A DNA stretch of 8,292 nucleotides from Paracoccaceae bacterium (GTDB lineage: Bacteria > Pseudomonadota > Alphaproteobacteria > Rhodobacterales > Rhodobacteraceae), in contig SBFT01000259.1 in NCBI GenBank assembly GCA_006227805.1, forward strand, positions 1-8,292. Direction: 5' to 3'. Position numbers and translations under genes: made by a program. Every line of letters starts with the position of its first letter. The first letter of the stretch is position 1. The notes under the pieces were generated by a model that was given only the letters and a program-made list of their open reading frames with translations, was not told where the DNA came from and did no database searches. This document shows, piece by piece, positions 1-7,024 of the stretch.

Positions 1-387
1 GTTGGTCAGCTTCCACTGGCCCGTCGCCTGCGCGATCTTCCAGGACACGTAACTGTCGAGGGGATTGCGCGTCAGCACGATCTTGGCGCAGCGCGGATCG
101 TCGAGGATCGGGTCCAGCACGCGCGGGTCATGATCATGGAAGAACCGGAAGCCCGCCAGTTCGCCCGGCTGATCCGCGATCCGGGCCAGAAGGGCCATCG
201 GATCGGCGTCGCGCTGCGCCTGGGTCAGGCCGAGAAGGCTGTCTTTCTTCGGATAGCCGATGAAATGGGGATTGAACGCCTCGCCATGGCAGGTGACGCC
301 CTCGAGCGCGTTCAGGTTCGTCTCCAGGAAGTTCGACCCGGTCCGCATTTCCGCGAAGACCACGAAGTAGTCGAAGGGTCGGCCCAT
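1..387 (-). CDS. Sulfotransferase, N-terminal part (runs off the window)
   Basis: This is the first 129 residues of a PAPS-dependent sulfotransferase; the rest lies beyond base 1. Seen: an early beta-strand followed by a 5'-phosphosulfate-binding-type loop, MRTGSNFLETNL (residues 14-25), which resembles the RTGS loop of Stf0/NodH-like bacterial carbohydrate sulfotransferases. A 3'-phosphate-binding-type motif, VLTRNPLDSYVS (104-115), follows with its conserved Arg and Ser. Known of the family: these enzymes move sulfate from PAPS to a hydroxyl or amine, often on a sugar. Inferred: the target is the glycan built by the neighbouring glycosyltransferases. The ATG at 387-385 shares its A with the TGA of the upstream GT14 gene (TGATG). 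No clean Shine-Dalgarno precedes it, so translation probably depends on coupling. The fold assignment is good; subfamily and substrate are unknown. The frame has no stop to the window edge. Confidence 0.85.
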   Translation of the reverse strand, partial: MGRPFDYFVVFAEMRTGSNFLETNLNALEGVTCHGEAFNPHFIGYPKKDSLLGLTQAQRDADPMALLARIADQPGELAGFRFFHDHDPRVLDPILDDPRCAKIVLTRNPLDSYVSWKIAQATGQWKLTN

Positions 388-2084
388 CACCGCACCAGGT
401 AGGGCTTGCGCGGTTGCGACGTCTGGTTCACGGGCACGGGATCGACCGGGAAGTCGCCCATCAGGTAGGGATGCATCCCCTGGTTCTTGAGGTTCTGCAG
501 GAACTGGCCGAAGCCTTCCAGGTTCACCATGCGCGGCGCCTCGGCCAGCCGTGCGTTGCGCACCGATCCGATTTCATCGAGCAGCGTCTGCAAGGGCTCC
601 ATCGGACTTTCCACGAACTCGGCCATCGTCCAGATCCGGATCCGCGCCCGCGCATGGGCCGATCGCAGGATATCCAGATGCTTGTGTTCGATCCGCTGCA
701 ACCGGGCCGCCTCGGCGCGCAGGTCGGCGAAATTGCGGTTGGACCGGAACAGGGGCACCGCCCAGGCGCCCGAGATGACCGAGATCTGGGCATTGGTATC
801 CCGCGCCATCATCCAGGCGATGGTCTGGTTGTCGGCCGGTCCGTACTGAAAGCACTGCCTCTCGCCCCTGGTGTTCCAGATCAGGCTGGTCAGGAAGGCC
901 TTCGGGTCATAGTCGCGACGGGCCACGCTGTCGCTGAGACAGCCGTTCACCAGGGTCTGGCCGCCCGCGAATTCGACCCTGTCGGGCCCGAACAGATGCC
1001 CGTGCACCCGCGCGCCGGTCGCCTTGGACAACCAGGTCTCGAAATCCTCGAACAGGTCGGAAAAGCCCTGGAACACCGAATAGGGACCCGAGGTGACGCC
1101 GTTCTCCCAATCCTGGTTCGGAAACCGGCTGTGCATGTAGAGACCCGGCCGCCCCCGCGTGCGCCGCTCGACCGCGCGCGCGAAGATCCGGTCGATCTTG
1201 GCGGGACTGGGTTCGGTCTGCCGCGCAGCGGCGCCGGTTTCGCCCAGGAACGCGTCATAGAGCCTGTCGGCGTGCGGCCAGATCTTGCGCGCGACAAAGC
1301 AATCCGACCGCCGCAGAAGCTGCAGGTGGTCGTCGTAGAAGATATGCGGCTTGCCCTGGAAATCGAACTTGGACAGCGTCAGCGACCGGCTTTCGATGTT
1401 GCTGGAATAGAGCCGCACCAGCGTCTGGAAATAGCTTTCGTCGGGAATCCAGACGCTGCGGAAATAGCGGTCGTAGCGCGGGCGCTCGGGGTCCTGCAGG
1501 ATCGCCGAAAGGGTCTGGCGCGTCAGGCACCACCATTGGCTGCCCATGTGCGGCACAAGGCCCGCAGGGGCGCGCCGCCGGAGCTTGAGCCGCCTCTGGA
1601 TGTCGACCGCAAGATCGAAAAGCGGCCGCTGCCGCTTCCACGAGAAGGGAAAGCGCAGGGTGAAGCGTTCCTCGTCGAGGCCACCCATCGTCCAGGGCAC
1701 GTCCGAGATGGTCGCGCTTTCGATGAAATCGGTGCGCGGGCTGGCCCTGAGATAGCCGATCAGCTCGTCGACGGGCCGCAAGGGCAGGCAGGCGCCCGAA
1801 GTCAGGTAGACATGGGTGACATCGGCGAAGGTATCCAGCAGCAGCCCGGCCGCATCCTGCGTGGCCGCAACCAGGCCCCAGGTGCCCCATTCGCAGACAT
1901 GCCGTCGCGAGAAGCGCACCATGGGATCGTCGGACAGCCGGTCGAGGAAGGCCCGGTGCGCATCGCGCGGGACATGGGCGTCCACGTGGATCACCACCGG
2001 ACAGCCCGCCGCCGTCCAGTGCCGGGCGACCTGTTCCGCACGGTTCAGCGCGGTATGGACCAGCATGACGATGCCGACGGTCAC
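387..2084 (-). CDS. GT14 core-2/I-branching-type glycosyltransferase with ~280-residue C-terminal extension
   Basis: The product is 565 residues. The N-terminal half (about 1-255) matches the Branch/GT14 family, whose animal members are beta-1,6-GlcNAc transferases and peptide O-xylosyltransferases. Seen: opening strand GIVMLVHT (4-11), VIHVD (31-35), YLTSGACLPLRP (93-104), the acceptor-side GSQWWCLTR (181-189) and PDESYFQT (214-221), whose Glu corresponds to the family's proposed catalytic base. Residues about 285-565 form a second region I recognise only as the uncharacterised extension (DUF5927-like) seen on Rhodobacterales relatives. There is no signal peptide or membrane segment, so it is probably cytoplasmic. 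The start is GTG at 2084-2082: it overlaps the upstream stop (GTGA), has AAGGGG eight bases upstream, and leads straight into the family N-terminus. The frame stays open to 2318, but the extra residues are low-complexity shadow of the upstream gene. The probable role is adding a branch sugar to the surface glycan; donor and linkage cannot be read from sequence. Confidence 0.87.
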   Translation of the reverse strand: MTVGIVMLVHTALNRAEQVARHWTAAGCPVVIHVDAHVPRDAHRAFLDRLSDDPMVRFSRRHVCEWGTWGLVAATQDAAGLLLDTFADVTHVYLTSGACLPLRPVDELIGYLRASPRTDFIESATISDVPWTMGGLDEERFTLRFPFSWKRQRPLFDLAVDIQRRLKLRRRAPAGLVPHMGSQWWCLTRQTLSAILQDPERPRYDRYFRSVWIPDESYFQTLVRLYSSNIESRSLTLSKFDFQGKPHIFYDDHLQLLRRSDCFVARKIWPHADRLYDAFLGETGAAARQTEPSPAKIDRIFARAVERRTRGRPGLYMHSRFPNQDWENGVTSGPYSVFQGFSDLFEDFETWLSKATGARVHGHLFGPDRVEFAGGQTLVNGCLSDSVARRDYDPKAFLTSLIWNTRGERQCFQYGPADNQTIAWMMARDTNAQISVISGAWAVPLFRSNRNFADLRAEAARLQRIEHKHLDILRSAHARARIRIWTMAEFVESPMEPLQTLLDEIGSVRNARLAEAPRMVNLEGFGQFLQNLKNQGMHPYLMGDFPVDPVPVNQTSQPRKPYLVR

Positions 2085-3091
2085 GCCCAGTTCCCCTTGG
2101 ACATCAGGCCCAGGATCTCGAGCTGGCGCCAGTTGATGTATTTCTCGCTCCACTTGCACCAGAGCTCGGGGTTCTGCGTCAATCGCTCGGCATAGGCCCT
2201 GTATTCGACCGAGGCCGAGTAATGCTGGCGGCGGTCCAGTTCCTCCCTCGCCTTCTCGGTGAAGGTGTCGAGGAACTTGGCGTGCAGAAGGATGCCGCTG
2301 GCCTTCTCGCCGCCCCATTCGTCATAGACCAGGTTCAGCCCGCGCGGCAGCAGCATGTGGGTCGAACTGGTATAGACATACTTCTTGTCCCACTTGACCA
2401 GAGGGATCTTGTTCAGCGCCGGCGCCAGTTCGGGCCGGTCGGCGAAGAAGACGCGGGCGCGCGGCCCGCCCTGGATCCACAGGTTGCCATAGCGCTTGTT
2501 GCGCTTCAGCGAATAGTTTCCGCTGTCGAACCAGCAGGCGATCTCCAGCGGGTCCTGGCCCGCGCGGTAGGGCTGCTGGTCGATCCGGCCCTTGGGATAC
2601 ATGTCCAGAAGCATCGCCGAGAACGACTTGATCGAGGACGCGTCCAGCCAGTCGGTCAGCGCGCGCAGGGGGCGGGTGTCGCAGAAGGGGTAGACGAAGA
2701 ATTCGTCCGGATCGACGACCAGGCACCAATGCCCGTGGCCATGACGCATCTGCAGCCAGTTCAGCCAGTCGACGCCATAGCGCGCGCGCTTGTAGCTGGC
2801 GGCCGTGTGCCAGAGCGACACGTCGGGCTGGTCGGCAAGATAATCATAGGCGCCGTCAGTGCTGTCGTTGTCCACGAACAGGAAGTGGTTGACGCCCAGA
2901 CGCCGGTAATAGTCGAGGAAATACGGCAGGCGGACATGTTCGTTGCGCTGGGTCGAGAACAGCAGGATGTCCCCGGGCCTGATCTGCGCGGTGCGGTCCA
3001 CGACGCTGCGCAACTCACGCCTCTTGCGGATGGCGCGCAGGCGCCACCTCTTGCGTTGCAGCCGAAGGCGATAGGATTGCCAGACGCCCAA
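2081..3091 (-). CDS. GT2-type (Glyco_tranf_2_4/GT92-like) glycosyltransferase
   Basis: This 336-residue protein starts with a strongly basic helix (residues 5-30) and then a GT-A fold. Seen: GDILLFSTQRNE (40-51), the nucleotide-binding VDNDSTDG (73-80), and a metal-binding-type VDPDEFF (126-132). Aromatic-rich acceptor segments follow, including WFDSGNYSLKRNKRYGNLW (187-205). The pattern 'RNE...LGV..F...DN.S.DG' is typical of the GT2-like family annotated as glycosyl transferase family 2, common in Rhodobacterales polysaccharide loci. There is no signal peptide; the basic N-terminus could contact the membrane surface (inference). The start is TTG at 3091-3089: AAGGG lies eight bases upstream, the N-terminus fits relatives as I remember them, and no ATG or GTG is available before the catalytic domain. 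Its TGA (2083-2081) overlaps the GTG of the GT14 gene by four bases. Donor and acceptor are unknown. Confidence 0.85.
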   Translation of the reverse strand: MGVWQSYRLRLQRKRWRLRAIRKRRELRSVVDRTAQIRPGDILLFSTQRNEHVRLPYFLDYYRRLGVNHFLFVDNDSTDGAYDYLADQPDVSLWHTAASYKRARYGVDWLNWLQMRHGHGHWCLVVDPDEFFVYPFCDTRPLRALTDWLDASSIKSFSAMLLDMYPKGRIDQQPYRAGQDPLEIACWFDSGNYSLKRNKRYGNLWIQGGPRARVFFADRPELAPALNKIPLVKWDKKYVYTSSTHMLLPRGLNLVYDEWGGEKASGILLHAKFLDTFTEKAREELDRRQHYSASVEYRAYAERLTQNPELWCKWSEKYINWRQLEILGLMSKGNWA

Positions 3092-3099
3092 GACCCTTG

Positions 3100-3104
3100 C
3101 CCTT
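3100..3104 (-). promoter_or_regulatory. Ribosome binding site supporting the TTG start at 3091
   Basis: AAGGG on the minus strand ends eight bases before TTG. It is the only good Shine-Dalgarno match in the 46-base gap (3092-3137) after the GT4 gene. That gap shows no hairpin-plus-T-run terminator, so the two genes are probably co-transcribed. Confidence 0.5.
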
Positions 3105-3137
3105 ACCTATTTCAAGCCGTCGTCAGGCCCGCCCACG

Positions 3138-4373
3138 TCAGCACAACGGCAGCACCAGGTCGAAATGATCGTCCCACCTGGGCGGAACATAACCTTGCGT
3201 CCGAATGCGCGCCTGCTCGGCTTCTTGGCCCTTCAAAAGGCTCTCTATCGCTTTTTTCCATAAATATCGGTCACTTTCTTCCACGTAAACGGGAATATTG
3301 CCTAAAATCTCGCGAAAAACCGGCAGATCCGAGCAGATGACAGGCGTGCCCAGCGCCGCCGCCTCGACCGGCGGCAGGCCGAACCCCTCGGCCTTGCTGG
3401 GCATCAGCAGCGCCGCCGCCCCCGCCAGCAACGCCGCGACCGCAGCGTCATCGAGGCCCGCGACCTCGCGCACGGGCGATCCCGGCGGCAGGGCGTCGAG
3501 GCGGCGGAACACGTCTTCGTTCAGCCAGCCCCGGCTGCCGCAGATCACCAGGGGCGGCGCATCCGGCCCCCAATCCTCCCAGACATCCAGCAGCAGGGCG
3601 TGGTTCTTGCGCGGCTCGATCGTGCCCAGCGCCAGGAAATAGGGCACATCCGGCGGAAGGCCCGGCGGAAGGCCGCGCGCGTCCCCGGCGGGCAGACCCA
3701 CGCCGAGGGGCGCCGTCACGCAGGTCGGCACCGGACCCCATTGCGCCAGGTGATGCCGGGCCCGCGCGGCGGTATGGCGGGAATTGCACAGGATCACATC
3801 GGCATGAAGCGCCACGACGCGCATCCGGTTGCGGAAGGTCTGGACCGTACCGGGCCTTTGCAGATCGGGAAAATCCAGCGGGATCATGTCATGCACCATC
3901 ACCACCACGCGCCCGCCCATGTCGCGCCGCACCGCCCACATCACGCGTTCGTTCAGGTTGGTGTGGCCCACGTTCAGATAGACCGTGCCGCGGGGCAGAT
4001 GCCGGGCCAGCATCGCGCCCAGGCGGTTCGGAAGGCACCGCGCCCGTGCCAGGCGGCGCAGGTCGCTTTCGGCCCGTTGCACCGCCTGGCCGCTTTTGCG
4101 CGCGGACCAGGACAACAGATCGGCCGCGCCCCACTCGGCCGCTCCGCGCAGACGTTCCGCCACCGGCCCGAGGCCGTCCCGGTCCAGCAGGACGAAGCCC
4201 AGCGAAGACCGCACCAGCCCGAACAGGGGCGCATCCCCGGCCAGCAGGCGCGTCAGATAGGCCAGTTCGACGCGGTCGATGCCCGTCGGACGACGCCCGG
4301 CGCGCCGGATCAGCCGGGTCAGGTCCAGAAGGCGTGCGGGGGCCGGTCGGGTCAGGGGATGTGCCTCTCGCAA
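3138..4373 (-). CDS. GT4 family glycosyltransferase (GT-B fold)
   Basis: This is a 411-residue, full-length GT-B enzyme of the glycosyltransferase 1/4 superfamily. Seen: an N-terminal Rossmann domain with LLDLTRLIRRAG (15-26) and HDMIPLDFP (161-169), then NSRHTA (197-202) at the domain boundary. The C-terminal domain carries GTIEPRKNH (250-258), the phosphate-binding segment of GT4 retaining enzymes. It also has PSKAEGFGLPPVEA (325-338), the EX7E motif with E329 and E337. The family transfers sugar from a nucleotide donor with retention; donor and acceptor are unknown. The start is uncertain. TTG at 4373 is the first usable codon after an in-frame stop but lacks a Shine-Dalgarno; CTG at 4355 has GAGAGG eight bases upstream and would remove six residues. 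The 3' end holds a GC-poor stretch with two TTA codons and one ATA codon, and the interdomain linker contains a duplicated GLPP. It is the first gene of the minus-strand arm. Confidence 0.87.
   Translation of the reverse strand: MREAHPLTRPAPARLLDLTRLIRRAGRRPTGIDRVELAYLTRLLAGDAPLFGLVRSSLGFVLLDRDGLGPVAERLRGAAEWGAADLLSWSARKSGQAVQRAESDLRRLARARCLPNRLGAMLARHLPRGTVYLNVGHTNLNERVMWAVRRDMGGRVVVMVHDMIPLDFPDLQRPGTVQTFRNRMRVVALHADVILCNSRHTAARARHHLAQWGPVPTCVTAPLGVGLPAGDARGLPPGLPPDVPYFLALGTIEPRKNHALLLDVWEDWGPDAPPLVICGSRGWLNEDVFRRLDALPPGSPVREVAGLDDAAVAALLAGAAALLMPSKAEGFGLPPVEAAALGTPVICSDLPVFREILGNIPVYVEESDRYLWKKAIESLLKGQEAEQARIRTQGYVPPRWDDHFDLVLPLC
3241..3310 (-). other. GC-poor, rare-codon patch inside the GT4 gene
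   Basis: 26 of these 70 bases are G or C (37%), against about two thirds in surrounding sequence. The frame is intact and encodes the segment around PVYVEESDRYLWKKAIESL, but with codons unusual for a GC-rich genome: TTA at 3303-3305 and 3261-3263, ATA at 3246-3248, and several ATT, AAT, AAA and GAA. Confidence 0.6.
3650..3673. repeat. Perfect 12-base tandem duplication in the GT4 gene
   Basis: The 12-mer ccggcggaaggc occurs twice head to tail. Being a multiple of three, it keeps the frame and gives the doubled peptide GLPPGLPP (residues 234-241) in the linker just before the C-terminal Rossmann domain. It probably arose by slippage and should be tolerated in a flexible linker. Confidence 0.8.
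4364..4369 (-). promoter_or_regulatory. Possible ribosome binding site for a CTG start at 4355
   Basis: GAGAGG on the minus strand sits eight bases before CTG (4355-4353), in frame with the GT4 gene. It falls inside the reading frame if TTG at 4373 is used. CTG starts are rare, so this is a genuine ambiguity rather than a correction. Confidence 0.3.
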
Positions 4374-4489
4374 AGTCGGACAGGTCGCGCGGTGTCATCT
4401 TGGCCCGGGAAAACCCGAAGATGTAGACGAAAATTTAACCCGAAATGCGCGACTGATGGTCAAGCCGACCCCAGAATGGGAGATTGCAC
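4374..4489. promoter_or_regulatory. Divergent intergenic region, presumed promoters for both arms
   Basis: The only gap between diverging genes in the window is 116 bases long and contains the AT-richest non-coding spot (around 4429-4438). On the minus strand TTGACC (4458-4463) lies upstream of TTAAAT (4433-4438). These resemble -35 and -10 boxes, but the 19-base spacer is longer than ideal. No convincing plus-strand pair was found; TTGGCC (4400-4405) with GTAGAC (4423-4428) is the weak best. A short inverted repeat, CGGGAAAACCCG (4406-4417), could be an operator or chance. Position argues for promoters more strongly than motifs do. Confidence 0.4.
4478..4482 (+). promoter_or_regulatory. Ribosome binding site deciding the TTG start at 4490
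   Basis: GGGAG lies seven bases before TTG at 4490-4492, but only one base before the alternative TTG at 4484. This favours the downstream codon, giving an N-terminus MFQRLVRLFDRYAARHGR. Confidence 0.55.
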
Positions 4490-7024
4490 TTGTTCCAGAG
4501 ATTGGTCCGCCTGTTCGACCGATATGCCGCACGGCATGGTCGCATGTCCTTTCCCGGATTTTCGCTGATCGACACGGATGGGGCCGTCTTCGGACATCTC
4601 GACAGGATCGAGGTCGCCGGGGCGCGCTACATCGTGACCGGCTGGGCCTTGTCGGGACGGATCGGCCTCGGCGGCGGCGACGAGGCCGTGTCGAAAGCCC
4701 CCGACCTGGTGCGCGACGACGTGATCCGCGCCCTGGGCCAGGGATTCGTGAAGACGCCGGGCTTCTCGGTCTCGGTTTCCGCTGTGGCCCCGCGCCTGCA
4801 CTTCTGGGCCGATCATGGCGGCGCGCATTACGTATTTCCCTTGCCGGTTCCGGATGAACGATCCGCGCGCAGACTGCGCAGGCGTCTGGTCCTGCCCTTC
4901 GCCGCCGGCTGCCTGCGGGCCCTGCCCGCCGCGATGCGATGGCAACTGCGTCGCGATCCGGCTGCGGTCGCGCGGATCAAGTCCGTCCTGGGCCTGTCCA
5001 CCATCCCCCAGGCAAGGCACCTCAACGCGCATCTCTTCCAGGATGACGCGGGGCCCGTGCCGCCGCCCCCCGCAAGCCTGCGGCAGAACGGCATCACCAT
5101 CATCCTGCCGGTCTACAACGCCTTCGACCTGCTGCCGGACGTGCTGGACCGCGTTCAGCGCCACACCGATCTTCCCTGGCACCTGATCATCGTCGAGGAT
5201 GCCTCGCCCGACCGCGCGGTCCGGCCCTGGCTGCGGGCCTGGATCGGGGGATTGCCCGAAGGCGAACGCGCCCGCGTCACCCTGATCGAGAACGAGACGA
5301 ACCAGGGCTTCATCCGGTCGGTCAACAGCGCCTTCGCCCGTGCGATTCCCCTGGGGCAGCACGTAGTGCTGCTGAATTCGGACGCCTTCGTGCCGCGGGG
5401 ATGGGCGTCGCGCCTGATTCGCCCGATCCTCGAACATCAGAACGTCGCCACCGTCACGCCCATGTCGAACGACGCCGAGATCTTCACCGCCCCCGCGATC
5501 TGCAACCGCCTCGATCTTGCGCCGGGACTGGCCGACGCCATCGACCGCGTGGCGCAGCGCTTCTGTTCCGGCGCGGACCTGGCCGATGCGCCCACCGGCG
5601 TCGGTTTCTGCATGGCCATGAACATCGACTTCCTGCGCCGGGCAGACCGCTTCGATACCGGTTTCGGCCGCGGCTACGGCGAGGAGGTCGACTGGTGTCA
5701 GCGCGTCGCGGCCCTCGGTGGTCGGCACCTGGGTCTGGCGGGTCTCTTTGTCGAGCATCGCGGCGGCCGATCCTTCGGCGACGCCGAAAAGATGCGCCTG
5801 GTGAGGCAGAACAACAAGACCATCTCCCGGCGCTATCCCGGCTACAACGACGCGGTTCTGGACTTCATTCGCGACGATCCTCTGGCGACGCCGCGCCTGG
5901 CGCTGGCCTTCGCCTGGGCCGCACAGGCGGCGCGCGGGGCGCTGCCCGTCTACCTGGCGCATTCTCTGGGCGGCGGGGCCGAGATGGACCTTCAGCGTCG
6001 CGTTCAGGGCGATCTGGACCGGATCGGCGCCGCGGTGATCCTGCGCGTCGGGGGACAGGCCCGGTTCCGGGTCGAACTGCACAGCCCTGTCGGGATATCC
6101 ATGGGCGATACCGACGGGATCGCCTTTGTCCGGCGGCTGCTGGGCCTGCTGAAGGGTCGCAGGATCGTCTATTCCTGCGGGGTCGGTGACCCCGATCCGA
6201 TCGCCCTGCCGGATATCCTGTGCAATCTCGCCGCCGGGGCGGGTGACCGGGTCGAGGTTCTGGTCCATGATTTCTTTCCCCTCAGCCCCTCCTACACGTT
6301 GCTGGGACGGGACGGCATCTATCATGGCCTGCCCTCGCTGGATGACCCCGACCCCGCGCATCGCATCCTGCGGCCCGATGGCCAGGTGGCCGACCTCGCC
6401 GACTGGCGTGCTGCCTGGGGACGGCTGATGACCCGCGCCGACGCGATCACCGTCTTTTCGGACAACAGCCGGCATCTCGTGGCCCGGGCCTATCCGGGGG
6501 TGCGCACCAGGATCGCCGTCACGCCGCATCGCCTGATCACCGACGTTCCGCGCATTCCCGTCGCCGCGCGCTGGCAGGCCCAACCGGTGATCGGCGTTCT
6601 GGGCAACATCGGACACCAGAAGGGCGCGGGCGTCCTGCGGGACCTGTCGGCCGCGCTGTCGCGCAGCCGTGCCGCGCGCCTGGTCGTGATCGGCGACGTC
6701 GATCCGGCCTACGAACTGGCGGGATCGGCCCATGTGCACGGCGCCTATCGGGTCGAGGACCTGCCCGCGCTTGTCCGGAAATACGGCATCTCGTGCTGGC
6801 TGATCCCCTCGATCTGGCCGGAAACCTTCTCGTTCACCACGCACGAGGCCGTGGCGACGGGTCTGCCGGTCTGGTCCTTCGATCTGGGCGCGCAGGGCGA
6901 CACCGTCGCCGCCGTCGCCGCCCGGACAGGTCTCGGCGGCACCCTGCCCCTGATCGATGGCCGCTTCGACATCGACATGATCCTGGCAAACCTGCTCGCG
7001 CAGCCCCGGAAGGTGCGCGCATGA
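4490..7024 (+). CDS. Bifunctional GT2-GT4 fusion glycosyltransferase with N-terminal accessory module
   Basis: The product is 844 residues in three parts. Residues about 22-118 form a small, probably beta-rich module (DTDGAVFGHLDRIEV, then IVTGWALS, RDDVI and PGFSVSV) of a type often attached to surface-glycan glycosyltransferases; its role is unknown. Residues about 200-450 are a GT2 GT-A domain with IILPVYN (204-210), VEDASPD (235-241), NQGFIRSVNSAF (271-282), the DxD-like LLNSDAFVPRGW (294-305) and GYGEEVDWCQR (395-405). Residues about 485-840 are GT-B/GT4-like: AHSLGGGAEMDL (490-501), LVHDFFPLSPS (591-601), GVLGNIGHQKGAG (702-714) and PSIWPETFSFTTHEA (773-787), with EX7E residues E778 and E786. 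Both domains keep their key motifs, so two successive sugar transfers by one polypeptide are plausible (inference). TTG at 4490 is preferred over TTG at 4484 because of GGGAG spacing. The TGA overlaps the next ATG (ATGA). No signal peptide was seen. Confidence 0.87.
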   Translation: MFQRLVRLFDRYAARHGRMSFPGFSLIDTDGAVFGHLDRIEVAGARYIVTGWALSGRIGLGGGDEAVSKAPDLVRDDVIRALGQGFVKTPGFSVSVSAVAPRLHFWADHGGAHYVFPLPVPDERSARRLRRRLVLPFAAGCLRALPAAMRWQLRRDPAAVARIKSVLGLSTIPQARHLNAHLFQDDAGPVPPPPASLRQNGITIILPVYNAFDLLPDVLDRVQRHTDLPWHLIIVEDASPDRAVRPWLRAWIGGLPEGERARVTLIENETNQGFIRSVNSAFARAIPLGQHVVLLNSDAFVPRGWASRLIRPILEHQNVATVTPMSNDAEIFTAPAICNRLDLAPGLADAIDRVAQRFCSGADLADAPTGVGFCMAMNIDFLRRADRFDTGFGRGYGEEVDWCQRVAALGGRHLGLAGLFVEHRGGRSFGDAEKMRLVRQNNKTISRRYPGYNDAVLDFIRDDPLATPRLALAFAWAAQAARGALPVYLAHSLGGGAEMDLQRRVQGDLDRIGAAVILRVGGQARFRVELHSPVGISMGDTDGIAFVRRLLGLLKGRRIVYSCGVGDPDPIALPDILCNLAAGAGDRVEVLVHDFFPLSPSYTLLGRDGIYHGLPSLDDPDPAHRILRPDGQVADLADWRAAWGRLMTRADAITVFSDNSRHLVARAYPGVRTRIAVTPHRLITDVPRIPVAARWQAQPVIGVLGNIGHQKGAGVLRDLSAALSRSRAARLVVIGDVDPAYELAGSAHVHGAYRVEDLPALVRKYGISCWLIPSIWPETFSFTTHEAVATGLPVWSFDLGAQGDTVAAVAARTGLGGTLPLIDGRFDIDMILANLLAQPRKVRA

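Noticed and set aside
130..402. 90-codon plus-strand open frame
   Set aside because: It lies opposite the sulfotransferase gene, whose PAPS-binding motifs are clear on the minus strand.
414..2195. 593-codon plus-strand open frame opposite the GT14 gene
   Set aside because: The composition is low in information (R, G, P, H, Q rich) and shows no motif; it is a shadow of the GT14 gene.
2085..2318. Longer N-terminus for the GT14 protein
   Set aside because: The extra 78 residues are translated from another frame of the upstream GT2 gene and do not resemble GT14 proteins. The GTG at 2084 has a proper ribosome binding site and overlap.
2222..3340. 372-codon plus-strand open frame opposite the GT2 gene
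   Set aside because: It crosses a gene boundary on the other strand and has no motif; composition shadow.
4406..4417. CGGGAAAACCCG as a transcription terminator
   Set aside because: The stem is only four pairs with no following T-run, and it lies between diverging gene starts where no terminator is needed. It is kept only as a possible operator.
4484..4489. TTG at 4484 as start of the fusion gene
   Set aside because: It lies one base after GGGAG, too close for initiation. TTG at 4490 has normal spacing.
3600..4568. 322-codon plus-strand open frame opposite the GT4 gene and across the divergent gap
   Set aside because: It would run through the presumed promoter region into the start of the fusion gene and encodes H/R/Q/G-rich sequence without motifs.
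4460..6844. 794-codon open frame on the minus strand opposite the GT2-GT4 fusion
   Set aside because: Its product is rich in G, A, R, Q, D and P with no recognisable motif, while the plus strand carries full glycosyltransferase motifs. Long antisense frames are common opposite GC-rich genes.
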